Shown: positions 38,081 through 47,271 of the stretch, in pieces
How the letters are laid out: each line of letters begins with the position of its first letter
Position numbering within the stretch: the first letter of the stretch is position 1
Assembly (NCBI GenBank): GCA_001464915.1
Contig: LNED01000038.1
Location: forward strand, 62,001-126,000
DNA: 64,000 nucleotides
DNA from: Sphingomonadales bacterium Ga0077531
GTDB taxonomy: Bacteria; Pseudomonadota; Alphaproteobacteria; Sphingomonadales; Sphingomonadaceae
Reading direction: 5' to 3'
Program-made: the position numbers and the translations under genes
The notes under the pieces: model-generated
Databases searched by the model: none
Told to the model about the DNA's origin: nothing
The model's input: only the letters and a program-made list of their open reading frames with translations

Positions 38081-39028
38081 ATGGCACTCATCACAGTGAT
38101 CGGCGCGAGCGGTCGGCAGGGGCTGGCGCAGGTGCGCCAAGCGCTCGCCGCAGGATATGATGTGCGCGCGATTTCGCGCCGCCCGGATGCGCTGGAAGGC
38201 GCGCCGGTTGAAGGCGTTGAACGGGTCGATGTGCGGCCGATGGATCTGTATGACACATCGACCTTTCACGATGCGCTCGAAGGGTCGGATTACATCTTCT
38301 ACACCCACCCGCTGCAAGCCCGCGCCGACCGTGCGTACCTGATCGGCGAAGTCGGCAAAGCGGCAGCCCACATCGGCGTGAAGCGCGTGGTCTGGAACAC
38401 GTCGAGCTGGATCCCCGACAAGCCTGGCGATCCCTTCACCTATGGTGAGAATACCAAGGGCATCAACGCGCTGTGGCGTTCTGGCGCGCCGGGTACGGTG
38501 TTCGGATCGGTGCTGTTCATGGACAATCTGCTGACCAACTGGGCGCGGCCGTTCATCGTCAATGAAGGGCGCTATGTGTACCCGCACAACCCCAATCTTC
38601 AGGCCAACTGGATCAGCCTTGATGATGTCGCGCGCTTCATGCTGGCGAGCCTCGAGCGGCCTGACATGGAAGGCGCGTGGCTGAACATCGGCGGGCCAGA
38701 GCGGTTGGTCGGCAAGCAGGTGACGCAATATCTGTCGGACGCGCTGGGCAAGGACATCAAATACGATCCCTGCACCCCGGAAGAATTCGGCCGCTATCTG
38801 GTCGAGGCTGCGGGCGATACGATGGCACCCGAAATGCGCGATACCTTCGCCAAGGGAATTCAGGCGTTTTACGAGTATAACAACGACGCCCCGACCAAGC
38901 CCTTCGCGGTCGACATGGACCACGTCTACGAACGCTTCCCCGAGTTGGAGGGCAAGCTGGAGAATCTGGGCGACTGGACCAAACGGCAGGAATGGGGCGA
39001 GAGCAATTATCGTCCCGCATTTGGGTAA
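38081..39028 (+). CDS. NmrA-like NAD(P)-binding protein
   Basis: MALITVIGASGRQGLAQVRQALAAGYDVRAISR. Confidence 0.87.
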   Translation: MALITVIGASGRQGLAQVRQALAAGYDVRAISRRPDALEGAPVEGVERVDVRPMDLYDTSTFHDALEGSDYIFYTHPLQARADRAYLIGEVGKAAAHIGVKRVVWNTSSWIPDKPGDPFTYGENTKGINALWRSGAPGTVFGSVLFMDNLLTNWARPFIVNEGRYVYPHNPNLQANWISLDDVARFMLASLERPDMEGAWLNIGGPERLVGKQVTQYLSDALGKDIKYDPCTPEEFGRYLVEAAGDTMAPEMRDTFAKGIQAFYEYNNDAPTKPFAVDMDHVYERFPELEGKLENLGDWTKRQEWGESNYRPAFG

Positions 39029-39032
39029 CAGC

Positions 39033-39497
39033 ATGAGCGCGCTGCGTGAGGCGAATGTTGCGCTCGTGACGCGCTATTACGAGGCACTGGCGGCGGGCGA
39101 TTTCGATGCGCTCGCCGCGTTGCATTCTGATGATGTGGTGTTCAACCTGGTCGGCACCACGCCGGTTTCCGGGCGCTGGGTGGGCAAGGCGGAATGCTTT
39201 GGCCCGGTGGTGGCTGACGGCGTGATCGGCAAGCTGGTGGCAGACACGATCCGGTTTTCGCGCCAATGGCGGATCATGTGCGCCGATGACGAACGGGTGG
39301 TCGGCATCATGCGCGGCGGCGGGATGGGCGCCAACGGGCACGAATATCTGCAGACCTACTGCCAGATCCTCACCATCCGCGACGGCTTGATCGCGGAGCT
39401 GCACGAGTTTTTCGATACGGCGCTGGTCGAGCTGGCGCTCAACGACAATCCCACCGCCAAAGGGCCGAGCGTTCCCGTCCGACTCTTTGAGTTTTAA
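39033..39497 (+). CDS. SnoaL/NTF2-like protein
   Basis: LVTRYYEALAAGDFDALAALHSDDVVFNLVGTTPVSGRWVGKAE. Confidence 0.83.
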   Translation: MSALREANVALVTRYYEALAAGDFDALAALHSDDVVFNLVGTTPVSGRWVGKAECFGPVVADGVIGKLVADTIRFSRQWRIMCADDERVVGIMRGGGMGANGHEYLQTYCQILTIRDGLIAELHEFFDTALVELALNDNPTAKGPSVPVRLFEF

Positions 39498-39570
39498 GGT
39501 CCAATAGCGCCAGACCATGGTCTTCGGCGCGGCAGGGGCCCATGGCGTAGCGCAGGAACAGCCCCGAGGA

Positions 39571-39593
39571 GGAAGGCGCGGAAGGCGCCTTCC
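39571..39593. repeat. tandem GGAAGGCGC x2 ending in palindrome GGAAGGCGCCTTCC
   Basis: read directly; lies between convergent genes 39497(+) and 39598(-), possible terminator hairpin. Confidence 0.5.
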
Positions 39594-39597
39594 CAAA

Positions 39598-40827
39598 CTA
39601 CTCCGCCGCTTGCCGGTGCTCCTGCGCAAAGATCGCCACCAATTCCTCATCGCTCGCCGCAACCAGCCGTTCCACCCAGCCGTGAAACACCTGTCCGCCC
39701 TTTTCATTGCGACCGAACAATACCTCTTTCATCAGCCCCGATGCCAGAGCCTGTTGCTGGCGCTTGCCGGTGGCGTAATCTTCATCGCGGACCACGATTT
39801 CGAGGAAGTTGAACTGGTCGTGCGCCGCCTGCACCTGCTCGGGCGTCTCGGGCTGGTTTTCCATGACGAAATATTGCGTGGTGAAACTCTCGCCTACGGT
39901 CGCGCCGGGGAACAGCTGGCTGATCATCGCCCCGCGTTGCCCGCCGCCATAAAAGCTGGCGATCGAGATGTGCGGGAAGATCGTCCACACGCCCTGCACC
40001 AGCACGTCCTGCGGCAGATCATCATCGGAGAGTCCGGCCAGATCTATCTGCTGATCGTCATCGCTTTGCACCTTGATCGCAAACTGTGACGGGGTCGACA
40101 GGCGCTGGTGCGGGCCAAAAGCGAAGTAATTGGCGCGGTTGTAGAAATCCGCGCCAAACGTGTCCTTGTGCAGCACCGGCAGGTGGTAGAAATCGAGGTA
40201 ACCGTCATAGGCCGTTTTCCAGTTCGGCCCTTCCAGTGTGCGCTGCGAAAACAGCGTCCAGCCATCGAATTCGAACGCCTTCAGCAGATCGTCAAACCCA
40301 CACAGATAGTCGGCAATATCGAGCTTTGACGCCGGGTCGAGCGTCACCCAGATCAGTCCGGCGGCCTCGTACACAGCGAACTTGGTCAGGCAATGCTGGC
40401 TCTTGTCGATTCGCCCGAAATCCTGCGGGCTGGCGACGCCGATCAGGTCGCCATCGGCCTTGAATGTCCAGCCGTGATAGCCGCAGGTGAAGCGGCTGGC
40501 ATTGCCGCATCCGGCCGCCAGCGGGTTGCCGCGGTGGGTGCACATGTTGAGGAATGCACCCATGCTGCCGTCTTTCTGGCGGCTGAGCAGCAGCGGCACG
40601 CCGCAGATGTCCATCGCCTTGAAATCGCCGGGATTGGGCAATTCGCACGACGGCGCAACCATCAACGGCAGGCGGCGGAAGATGCGTTGTTTCTCAAGCT
40701 CGAACAGGGCCGGGTCAGTGTAGGCACTGGCGGGAATGCGGACGATATCGTCGGCATATTCCATCGTGTCGGCCGCGCCGTGCGCCACCAGATTGCGGGT
40801 CATTTCGACCAGAGTTTCGCGTGACAT
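39598..40827 (-). CDS. Rieske non-heme iron oxygenase, alpha subunit (2)
   Basis: CTHRGNPLAAGCGNASRFTCGYHGW; LDFYHLPVLH. Confidence 0.92.
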   Translation of the reverse strand: MSRETLVEMTRNLVAHGAADTMEYADDIVRIPASAYTDPALFELEKQRIFRRLPLMVAPSCELPNPGDFKAMDICGVPLLLSRQKDGSMGAFLNMCTHRGNPLAAGCGNASRFTCGYHGWTFKADGDLIGVASPQDFGRIDKSQHCLTKFAVYEAAGLIWVTLDPASKLDIADYLCGFDDLLKAFEFDGWTLFSQRTLEGPNWKTAYDGYLDFYHLPVLHKDTFGADFYNRANYFAFGPHQRLSTPSQFAIKVQSDDDQQIDLAGLSDDDLPQDVLVQGVWTIFPHISIASFYGGGQRGAMISQLFPGATVGESFTTQYFVMENQPETPEQVQAAHDQFNFLEIVVRDEDYATGKRQQQALASGLMKEVLFGRNEKGGQVFHGWVERLVAASDEELVAIFAQEHRQAAE

Positions 40828-40879
40828 GGTATTCCTCCCAAGCTTTGACGCGAAGCATCCGCCTTACCCAGCGGAAGGG

Positions 40880-40900
40880 CAATGCTCACTTTTGGCAGAG
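40880..40900 (+). promoter_or_regulatory. shared island motif, copy m4
   Basis: CAATGCTCACTTTTGGCAGAG upstream of 40827(-). Confidence 0.5.
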
Positions 40901-40984
40901 TTCAATTCCGCAAAGCCATGGGGCCAAAGGAAAGTGGCGGGCCATTGCTGGCCCGCCCCTCACTTGTCCCCCCGTTGGACGCTA

Positions 40985-43522
40985 TCAGAACTTGAAGCTG
41001 ACTTCCGCAAACACCTGACGGCCGCGGTTCTGGGTCAGCACGATATCGTCCCCGCCGGGCGGCAGGAACGGACGCCCGCCCGATGTGATCACGAAGATTT
41101 CATCGGTGAGGTTGGTCGCCACCAGTGCCAGCTTCCAGTTGCCATCAGGATGCCCGATCGACACGTTGGTATCGAGCGTCCAGAAGCTCGGCTGGACAAA
41201 GTCGTTCAGCGAGGCTTCGTCGGTGATGTAACCGTCGTTGTACGCAGCGTTGCCCGACAGAAACAGCTCAAGGCTATCGCTGAGCGGCACAGTCCAATCG
41301 ACCGCGAAATTGCCCGCCCATTCGGGTGCCTGGCTGCCGCGCCGACCGTTCAGGTCAACCGTGCCGCCAGCCCCGCCCGGTTGCAGGAAGGTGTCGGTGT
41401 ATTGCGCATCAAGATAAGACAGGTTGGCCGACAACCGCAGCCCGTCCACCGGGGTTCTCCAGCTGCTTTCCAGTTCAACACCCTTGGTGGTCAGTTCGCC
41501 GGCATTGCTGGTGATGAACTGCACGGTGGAGGCGTTGAAGTTCTGCACCTGAAGATCGGTGAAGACATATTGGTAGATCGTGGCGTTAAGCGTGAAGGTG
41601 CGATCAGCCCATTGCGATTTGACCCCGATTTCACCGCCGATCGCCTCTTCCGAACGGAAGATCAGCGAGCTGAAGTCGCCGCTCAGCGCGGCCGCGCTGA
41701 GGCTGTTGGACGGCAGCGCCGAGTTGTCGATCCCGCCCGATTTGAACCCGGTCTTGAACGAGGCGTAGATGTTGATGTCATCGGTCGCCTGATACTTCAG
41801 GGTTGCTTCGGGTGAGAAGTTGTCATCGGCAAAGTTGATCGGGCCGGAGAAGAACCCGCTTTGCAGGAACGCCGGGCTGGGCCGGAACGTACCGGGGTTG
41901 TTGGCATCCGGAACATAGGCCAGCAGGTTGTGGACGTAAGGGACATCGATCGTCTGCACCTTGCGTTCGTCAGTCCAGCGGACCCCGCCCGACAGTTCCA
42001 GCTGGTCGGTGATGTCGATCACCACCGATCCGAAGAACGACAGGGCCTCGGTCTTGGTGACGTGGGTCTTGTCCCAGTCGTAAGTGAAGCCGGTGCCCAC
42101 TGCAAAACCGCCGCCGAAATCGGGTGAGATCGGTAGGGTCGGATCAGGGCTGACGAAAGAGATGTTCACGCCCTGCTGCGCGGTGTCGAAGGTGAAGGTG
42201 CGATCTTCGTAGAACGCGCCGAGCATGAAGTTGAACGGCCCGTCAAAGTCCGACGCGAGCCGGAGTTCCTGGCTGTATTGTTCCAGCTGGTTGATCGGGT
42301 CCGAACAGCCTGCGCCGCCCGGGATGATGGTGCCGTTCGGCCCCGGGAACACGCCGCCGTAGGAATAGCAATCGAAGTCGATCGCATCGAGGTTAAGCAG
42401 GCCCGTTACCGAGGTCAGCGTCAGCGCGTCGGACAGATCGAGTTCGAACTGCAAGCGGCTGAACCACACTTCGGTTTCGCCAAACGGCACGCCGTTGCGG
42501 CCTGCCGCCGGGGAATCGCCCGGAACGCCGGGGGCGAGCTGCGGGGCGGCATCGGGCAGGAAGTAGCGTTGGTCAGTGACGTTGCAGTCATAGCCGGCGG
42601 GGATTTGCAGTCCGCCGCCCAGCAGGAACACCGAATCCGCCACGCCATTGGCGCCGCAGCCGATTTCCGCCGTGCCGATCGCGCCGTCGTTTTCGTTCTT
42701 GGTGTATTGCACCTTGAAGTTGGCCCGGAACCGGTCGGATGGTTGCCAATCGAGCGTGCCGCGCAGGATCAGGTCGGTCAGCCCGCGTTCCTGATTCACC
42801 GCAGGCGTGTTGTCCTGCAGGATTTGGAATTCTTCGATGTCATTGAACTGGCCGGCGATGCGGATGCCGAGGGTATCGGTCAACGGGCCGGAGATATAGC
42901 CACCGATCAGGTAGCCCTTTTCCTCGAATTCATATGATCCGCGCACGCCCACTTCCCAATCGGAAGTAGGGTTGGCCGAGCGGAGTGACAGCACGCCAGC
43001 GGTGGCTGATTTGCCGAAGAACAGCGATTGCGGGCCGCGCAGCACGTCAACCTGTTCGACATCGAAGAAGCCCGCCTGCACCAGTCGCATCGACGAGACG
43101 ACGACGCCGTCATATTCGAACGCCACAGCGGAATCGAACGCGGCCGAAATGTTGGATGAACCCACGCCGCGAAGGCTAAGCTGGCCGCCCGAACCCGAAC
43201 CGCCGACCTGCACGTTCAGCGTCGGTACCCGGCTGGTGAAATCGGCGACCTGATCGATGCTGTAGCGCTCCAGCGTCTCGCCGCCGATCGCGGTCACCGA
43301 CACAGGCACTTCCTGCAAGGTTTCGTTCTGGCGGCGGGCTTGCACCACGATCACGCGTTCTTCGGGAGCATCCTCAGCGGTTTCGGCGTCTTGCGCATAG
43401 GCGATGCTTGGCATTGCGGTCAGACCGCTCAGCGCGGCTCCGCAAAGCAAGGCGCGTCGCAGGCCTTGGCTTGGGCCGCCTGAGCGGGCGCCAGATGCAA
43501 TACGGGCACGAAGTCTATTCAT
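40985..43522 (-). CDS. TonB-dependent receptor
   Basis: signal-peptide-like N-terminus, ERVIVVQARRQNETLQEVPVSVTAI plug, beta-barrel, C-terminal FKF. Confidence 0.93.
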   Translation of the reverse strand: MNRLRARIASGARSGGPSQGLRRALLCGAALSGLTAMPSIAYAQDAETAEDAPEERVIVVQARRQNETLQEVPVSVTAIGGETLERYSIDQVADFTSRVPTLNVQVGGSGSGGQLSLRGVGSSNISAAFDSAVAFEYDGVVVSSMRLVQAGFFDVEQVDVLRGPQSLFFGKSATAGVLSLRSANPTSDWEVGVRGSYEFEEKGYLIGGYISGPLTDTLGIRIAGQFNDIEEFQILQDNTPAVNQERGLTDLILRGTLDWQPSDRFRANFKVQYTKNENDGAIGTAEIGCGANGVADSVFLLGGGLQIPAGYDCNVTDQRYFLPDAAPQLAPGVPGDSPAAGRNGVPFGETEVWFSRLQFELDLSDALTLTSVTGLLNLDAIDFDCYSYGGVFPGPNGTIIPGGAGCSDPINQLEQYSQELRLASDFDGPFNFMLGAFYEDRTFTFDTAQQGVNISFVSPDPTLPISPDFGGGFAVGTGFTYDWDKTHVTKTEALSFFGSVVIDITDQLELSGGVRWTDERKVQTIDVPYVHNLLAYVPDANNPGTFRPSPAFLQSGFFSGPINFADDNFSPEATLKYQATDDINIYASFKTGFKSGGIDNSALPSNSLSAAALSGDFSSLIFRSEEAIGGEIGVKSQWADRTFTLNATIYQYVFTDLQVQNFNASTVQFITSNAGELTTKGVELESSWRTPVDGLRLSANLSYLDAQYTDTFLQPGGAGGTVDLNGRRGSQAPEWAGNFAVDWTVPLSDSLELFLSGNAAYNDGYITDEASLNDFVQPSFWTLDTNVSIGHPDGNWKLALVATNLTDEIFVITSGGRPFLPPGGDDIVLTQNRGRQVFAEVSFKF

Positions 43523-43668
43523 GATCGTCTCTCCCCAGTAGGCTGCGGCTATCCCGCATACCCAGATTTCCCATCCCGCCAGCGTGTCTCCTCACGCCTT
43601 CCGGTATGCCTTGCAGATGTATGACGGCGCGCCGTGCGCACCATCAGCAAAAGCGATAGTGATCCGGA

Positions 43669-43685
43669 CAAAATGCGACATTTTG
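43669..43685. promoter_or_regulatory. 17-bp inverted repeat upstream of TonB receptor
   Basis: CAAAATG-CGA-CATTTTG perfect 7-bp arms, 147-163 bp upstream of the receptor start. Confidence 0.45.
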
Positions 43686-43732
43686 GTCACAGCCGCACGC
43701 CAAAGCCGCCAAAACGAATGTGTGCCGTAGCG

Positions 43733-45058
43733 TCATTCCGCCGCCTCGCAGGTGTCGGCGCCCTCACGCTTTAGCTCTTTGGCCATCTGCTCGACACGCG
43801 GATCATTGGGCCACACCCACTCCGATCCGATCACCTGTTCGACCCTGAGCGGTGCAGGCACGTTATCGATCCCGATCATCCGGTCGAGGCTTTGGTGGAA
43901 CGAATAGATTCGTGCTTCCTGATAGGACAGCGGAACCGACCGGAACGCCGAGCCCTGCATTGACAGCTGGATCGCTTCGCCGAACTGGGTGTCTTCCAGG
44001 ATGATCGGGCTCATCTGGCGGCCATTGGGCTGCGTCGCGTCGGGGACCGTCCACAGGTCAGGCGCGGGTGCATCGCCCCAATCGATCGCCATCGTCACCA
44101 GTTCGAGCCGGGTGGTGTTCAGCGAGGTCGGCCAGAACACCAGCGGCGGGACGAAGTAATTCGATAGCGGCGAGACCCAGTTGGGGAATAGGGTATAGCT
44201 CTGGGTGCAGGTGCGCCCCAACTCGCCCACGCTTTCGATCTGTTGCCAGCCCGGCGGCGAATCGATGGCGCGCACGTGTTCACGGTCGGTGGTGCGCGGC
44301 GGCGGGGCCAGCATCCGGGCATGGCCATTGGGATAAATGGTGTTGAGATTGCGCTGGCTATCCACCAGCGGCGCGACCGTATTGGGATGGATGAAGGGCA
44401 CGTGGTAGACCTCCATGTTGGCCTCCATCGCCACCTTCCAGTTGCATTTGAGATCGAAGGAATAGCGCGCGCCAAGGCGGATCCGGTCGAACGCAAACTC
44501 CTCCCACTCGCGCGCCACCGGGCCGAGCCAGTCGAGCAGCGACATCGCCTCCATGTCGAAATTGACGTAGATGATCTTGCCAAACAGCTCGCACCGCACC
44601 GGCAGCAGGCCGCGGCAGCTCATGTCGAAATCGGCGGGGAAATCGCGCTTTTCAGGCACGCCGATCAGGCTGCCGTCGGTCTTGTATGTCCAGTTGTGAT
44701 AGCCGCACATCAGGCGCGATGATTTGCCGCGATCCTGCGTCACCACCGGCGCACCGCGATGGCGGCAGGTGTTGTGGAACGCGCGCACCACGCCGTCCAT
44801 GCCATGCACGATGACGATCGGATCGCCGGCATTGTGCCAGCGCATGTAGCACCCGGGTTCGGGGATTTCGTCCATGTGGCCGGCAAACAGCCAGCTTTTG
44901 CGGAACACGTGTTGCTGTTCGAGAGCGAAGTATTCGGCGCTGGTGTAGCGTCCGGCGGGCATGTCGGGAAGCGCGGGAAAGCCTGTGGGCGGCGCGGTGC
45001 GTGTGCCCTCCCATTCCATCAGCGCTTTCAGCTGTGCGATCTCGCCTGCGTCCATCAT
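43733..45058 (-). CDS. Rieske non-heme iron oxygenase, alpha subunit (3)
   Basis: CRHRGAPVVTQDRGKSSRLMCGYHNW; EVYHVPFIH. Confidence 0.92.
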   Translation of the reverse strand: MMDAGEIAQLKALMEWEGTRTAPPTGFPALPDMPAGRYTSAEYFALEQQHVFRKSWLFAGHMDEIPEPGCYMRWHNAGDPIVIVHGMDGVVRAFHNTCRHRGAPVVTQDRGKSSRLMCGYHNWTYKTDGSLIGVPEKRDFPADFDMSCRGLLPVRCELFGKIIYVNFDMEAMSLLDWLGPVAREWEEFAFDRIRLGARYSFDLKCNWKVAMEANMEVYHVPFIHPNTVAPLVDSQRNLNTIYPNGHARMLAPPPRTTDREHVRAIDSPPGWQQIESVGELGRTCTQSYTLFPNWVSPLSNYFVPPLVFWPTSLNTTRLELVTMAIDWGDAPAPDLWTVPDATQPNGRQMSPIILEDTQFGEAIQLSMQGSAFRSVPLSYQEARIYSFHQSLDRMIGIDNVPAPLRVEQVIGSEWVWPNDPRVEQMAKELKREGADTCEAAE

Positions 45059-45218
45059 CAGCGCCTCTCCCTCGGGACAGGACAATACGCCCAAGCGGCA
45101 CGGCACGGCGACTGCGACTTATGCGAGGTTGCTGCCGGGATATGCGCGCTTTCGACAGTGGCGGCGATGGTGACGCCCGATAGGCTGGCGACATAACAAC
45201 GCTTTTGGGAGAGAGCAT

Positions 45219-45998
45219 ATGGTGGGCAGGGTCGCGGGCAAGGTAGCGCTCGTAACAGGCGGGGCGATGGGGCTGGGCAAGGCCGATTGCGAAGTGCTGG
45301 CGCGCGAGGGGGCGACCGTAATCGTCACCGACCGCGATGCCGAACTGGCGCACAAGGTCGCCGACAGCATCGGTGGCAATGCGATGGCGCTCGACGTCAC
45401 CAACGAAGAGCAATGGGCCGAGGTCATGCGCGCGGTTCACGAACGCCACGGCGGGCTCGATATCCTCGTCAACAATGCGGGCAATGTGATCTTCGAAAGC
45501 ATCGAAGAATGCAGCCTCGCGCATTTCCGCCTGCATCTTGAGATCCACGTGGTCGGCACGTTTCTGGGCTGCAAATATGCGCTGCCGTTGATGAAGAACC
45601 GGCACGAGACGGTCGGCGGCGGCGGTTCCTCGATCATCAATATGGCATCGACTGCGGCGCTGATGGGCTATGGCAACATCCCCGCCTATGCCGCGTCCAA
45701 GGCCGGCATTGCCGGCATGACCCGCAGTCTCGCGGTGGATTTTCAGGACAAGGGTTACGGCATCCGGGTCAACGCGTTGGCGCCCGGAGGGATTGAAACG
45801 CCGATGGTGATGGGCATTTCGGGCCGCGGCGGCGAGAAGCCGATGGATATCCCTGAAGGGCCGCTGGCCGCTGATGCGCTGGGCCATCCCAAGGATGTGG
45901 CAGCCTGCGTGCTGTTCCTCGCGTCCGACGAGGCGCGGTTTCTGAATGGCCTGACGATCCCGGTGGACAATGGCCTCTACGCCCGCCCCCATCACTAA
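45219..45998 (+). CDS. SDR family oxidoreductase
   Basis: GKVALVTGGAMGLGKADCEVLAREGA, YAASKAGIAGM. Confidence 0.88.
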   Translation: MVGRVAGKVALVTGGAMGLGKADCEVLAREGATVIVTDRDAELAHKVADSIGGNAMALDVTNEEQWAEVMRAVHERHGGLDILVNNAGNVIFESIEECSLAHFRLHLEIHVVGTFLGCKYALPLMKNRHETVGGGGSSIINMASTAALMGYGNIPAYAASKAGIAGMTRSLAVDFQDKGYGIRVNALAPGGIETPMVMGISGRGGEKPMDIPEGPLAADALGHPKDVAACVLFLASDEARFLNGLTIPVDNGLYARPHH

Positions 45999-47271
45999 GG
46001 AGCTCACCGGAACGTACCGCTGGTACGTGCTCGGCCTGTTGACGCTGACGAGCGCGTTCAGTGTCGCGGATCGGCTGGTGTTCGGCATCCTGGTTGAGGA
46101 TATCAAGGCCGAGTTCCAGCTATCCGATCTTCAGATGGGGCTGCTGGGCGGGCTGGCGTTCTCGTTGGTCTATGTCCTCGCAGGCTTTCCTGCGGCGCGG
46201 CTGGCGGACCGGTCGGCGCGCAAGAACATTGTGGCCGCCGCAATCGGGTTCTGGAGCCTGATGACCGCAGCCTGCGGGCTCGCCACCGGGTTCTGGACGC
46301 TGTTTGCCGCACGCACCGGGGTCGGCGTGGGCGAAGGCTGTTCCGGCCCATCATCGCAAAGCCTGGTCGCCGATTATTTCACGCGGGGTGAACTCGCCAA
46401 AGCGATGGGGTTCCTCACCATCGGGGCGACGATGGGCACGGCAGGCGGCCTGATTATCGGCGGGCAACTGGCCGAGATCTTCGATTGGCGCTGGGCGTTT
46501 GTGCTGATGGGCCTGCCGGGGCTGCTACTGGGCGGGATCATCTACCTCACCGTGCGCGAACCTGTGCGCGGGCGCTATGCTCCGGCGGGCACCGACATGG
46601 CGCAATTGCCGCTCGGGCGCACGATCATGAGCCTGCTGGGAAACCGGGTGTTCATGGGGCTGGCGATTGGTTGGGCGGTGCAGATCATGATCGGCTATGG
46701 CCTCGCCTTCTGGATGGCGGCGGTCATGCTGCGGCAGTTCCCGATTTCGACCGGCGATGTCGGCCTGTATCTGGGCTTCACGTTCTTTCTGGGCGGGATA
46801 CCGGGGCCGATCATCGGCGGATATCTGACCCATTGGCTGACTTTGCGTGATGAACGCTGGCGCGCATGGCTGCCGGGGTTGGTGAGCCTCGGCTGCGTGG
46901 TGCCGCTGGGGTTGAGCCTGTCATCGGGCAGCTTTGCCGGGTTCCTCGGATGGTTCGGCGTTGCTTACGGGATTTATGTCGCCAGTCAGGCGGGGATCAT
47001 GTCGGGCATACAGGCGGCGGTCGAACCGGCGAGCCGGGGTTTTGCCGTCGCCATCGCGCTGTTTTTCAACAACCTGATCGGCCAGACGCTGGGGCTGGGG
47101 CTGATCGGCGGGATCAGCGATGCGCTGGTGCCGACGCAAGGCGCGAGTTCGCTGGCGGTGGCGGTATTTGGCGTGTGTCTGGTGTCCGGTGTGTTGTCGC
47201 TGGCGATCTTCGCATGGACGGCGGCGCAGATGGGACCGACCGGCTATCTGGATAAAATGCGCGGCGAGTGA
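45970..47271 (+). CDS. MFS transporter (spinster-like)
   Basis: YRWYVLGLLTLTSAFSVADRLVFGILVEDIKAEFQLSDLQMGLLGGLAF, 12-TM pattern. Confidence 0.88.
   Translation: MASTPAPITKELTGTYRWYVLGLLTLTSAFSVADRLVFGILVEDIKAEFQLSDLQMGLLGGLAFSLVYVLAGFPAARLADRSARKNIVAAAIGFWSLMTAACGLATGFWTLFAARTGVGVGEGCSGPSSQSLVADYFTRGELAKAMGFLTIGATMGTAGGLIIGGQLAEIFDWRWAFVLMGLPGLLLGGIIYLTVREPVRGRYAPAGTDMAQLPLGRTIMSLLGNRVFMGLAIGWAVQIMIGYGLAFWMAAVMLRQFPISTGDVGLYLGFTFFLGGIPGPIIGGYLTHWLTLRDERWRAWLPGLVSLGCVVPLGLSLSSGSFAGFLGWFGVAYGIYVASQAGIMSGIQAAVEPASRGFAVAIALFFNNLIGQTLGLGLIGGISDALVPTQGASSLAVAVFGVCLVSGVLSLAIFAWTAAQMGPTGYLDKMRGE

Noticed and set aside
45180-45218. ACAACGCTTTTGGGAGAG as another copy of the shared motif
   Set aside because: Lies directly at the ribosome-binding site of the 45219 gene and lacks the CAATG/CAC part; spacing differs from the other copies.
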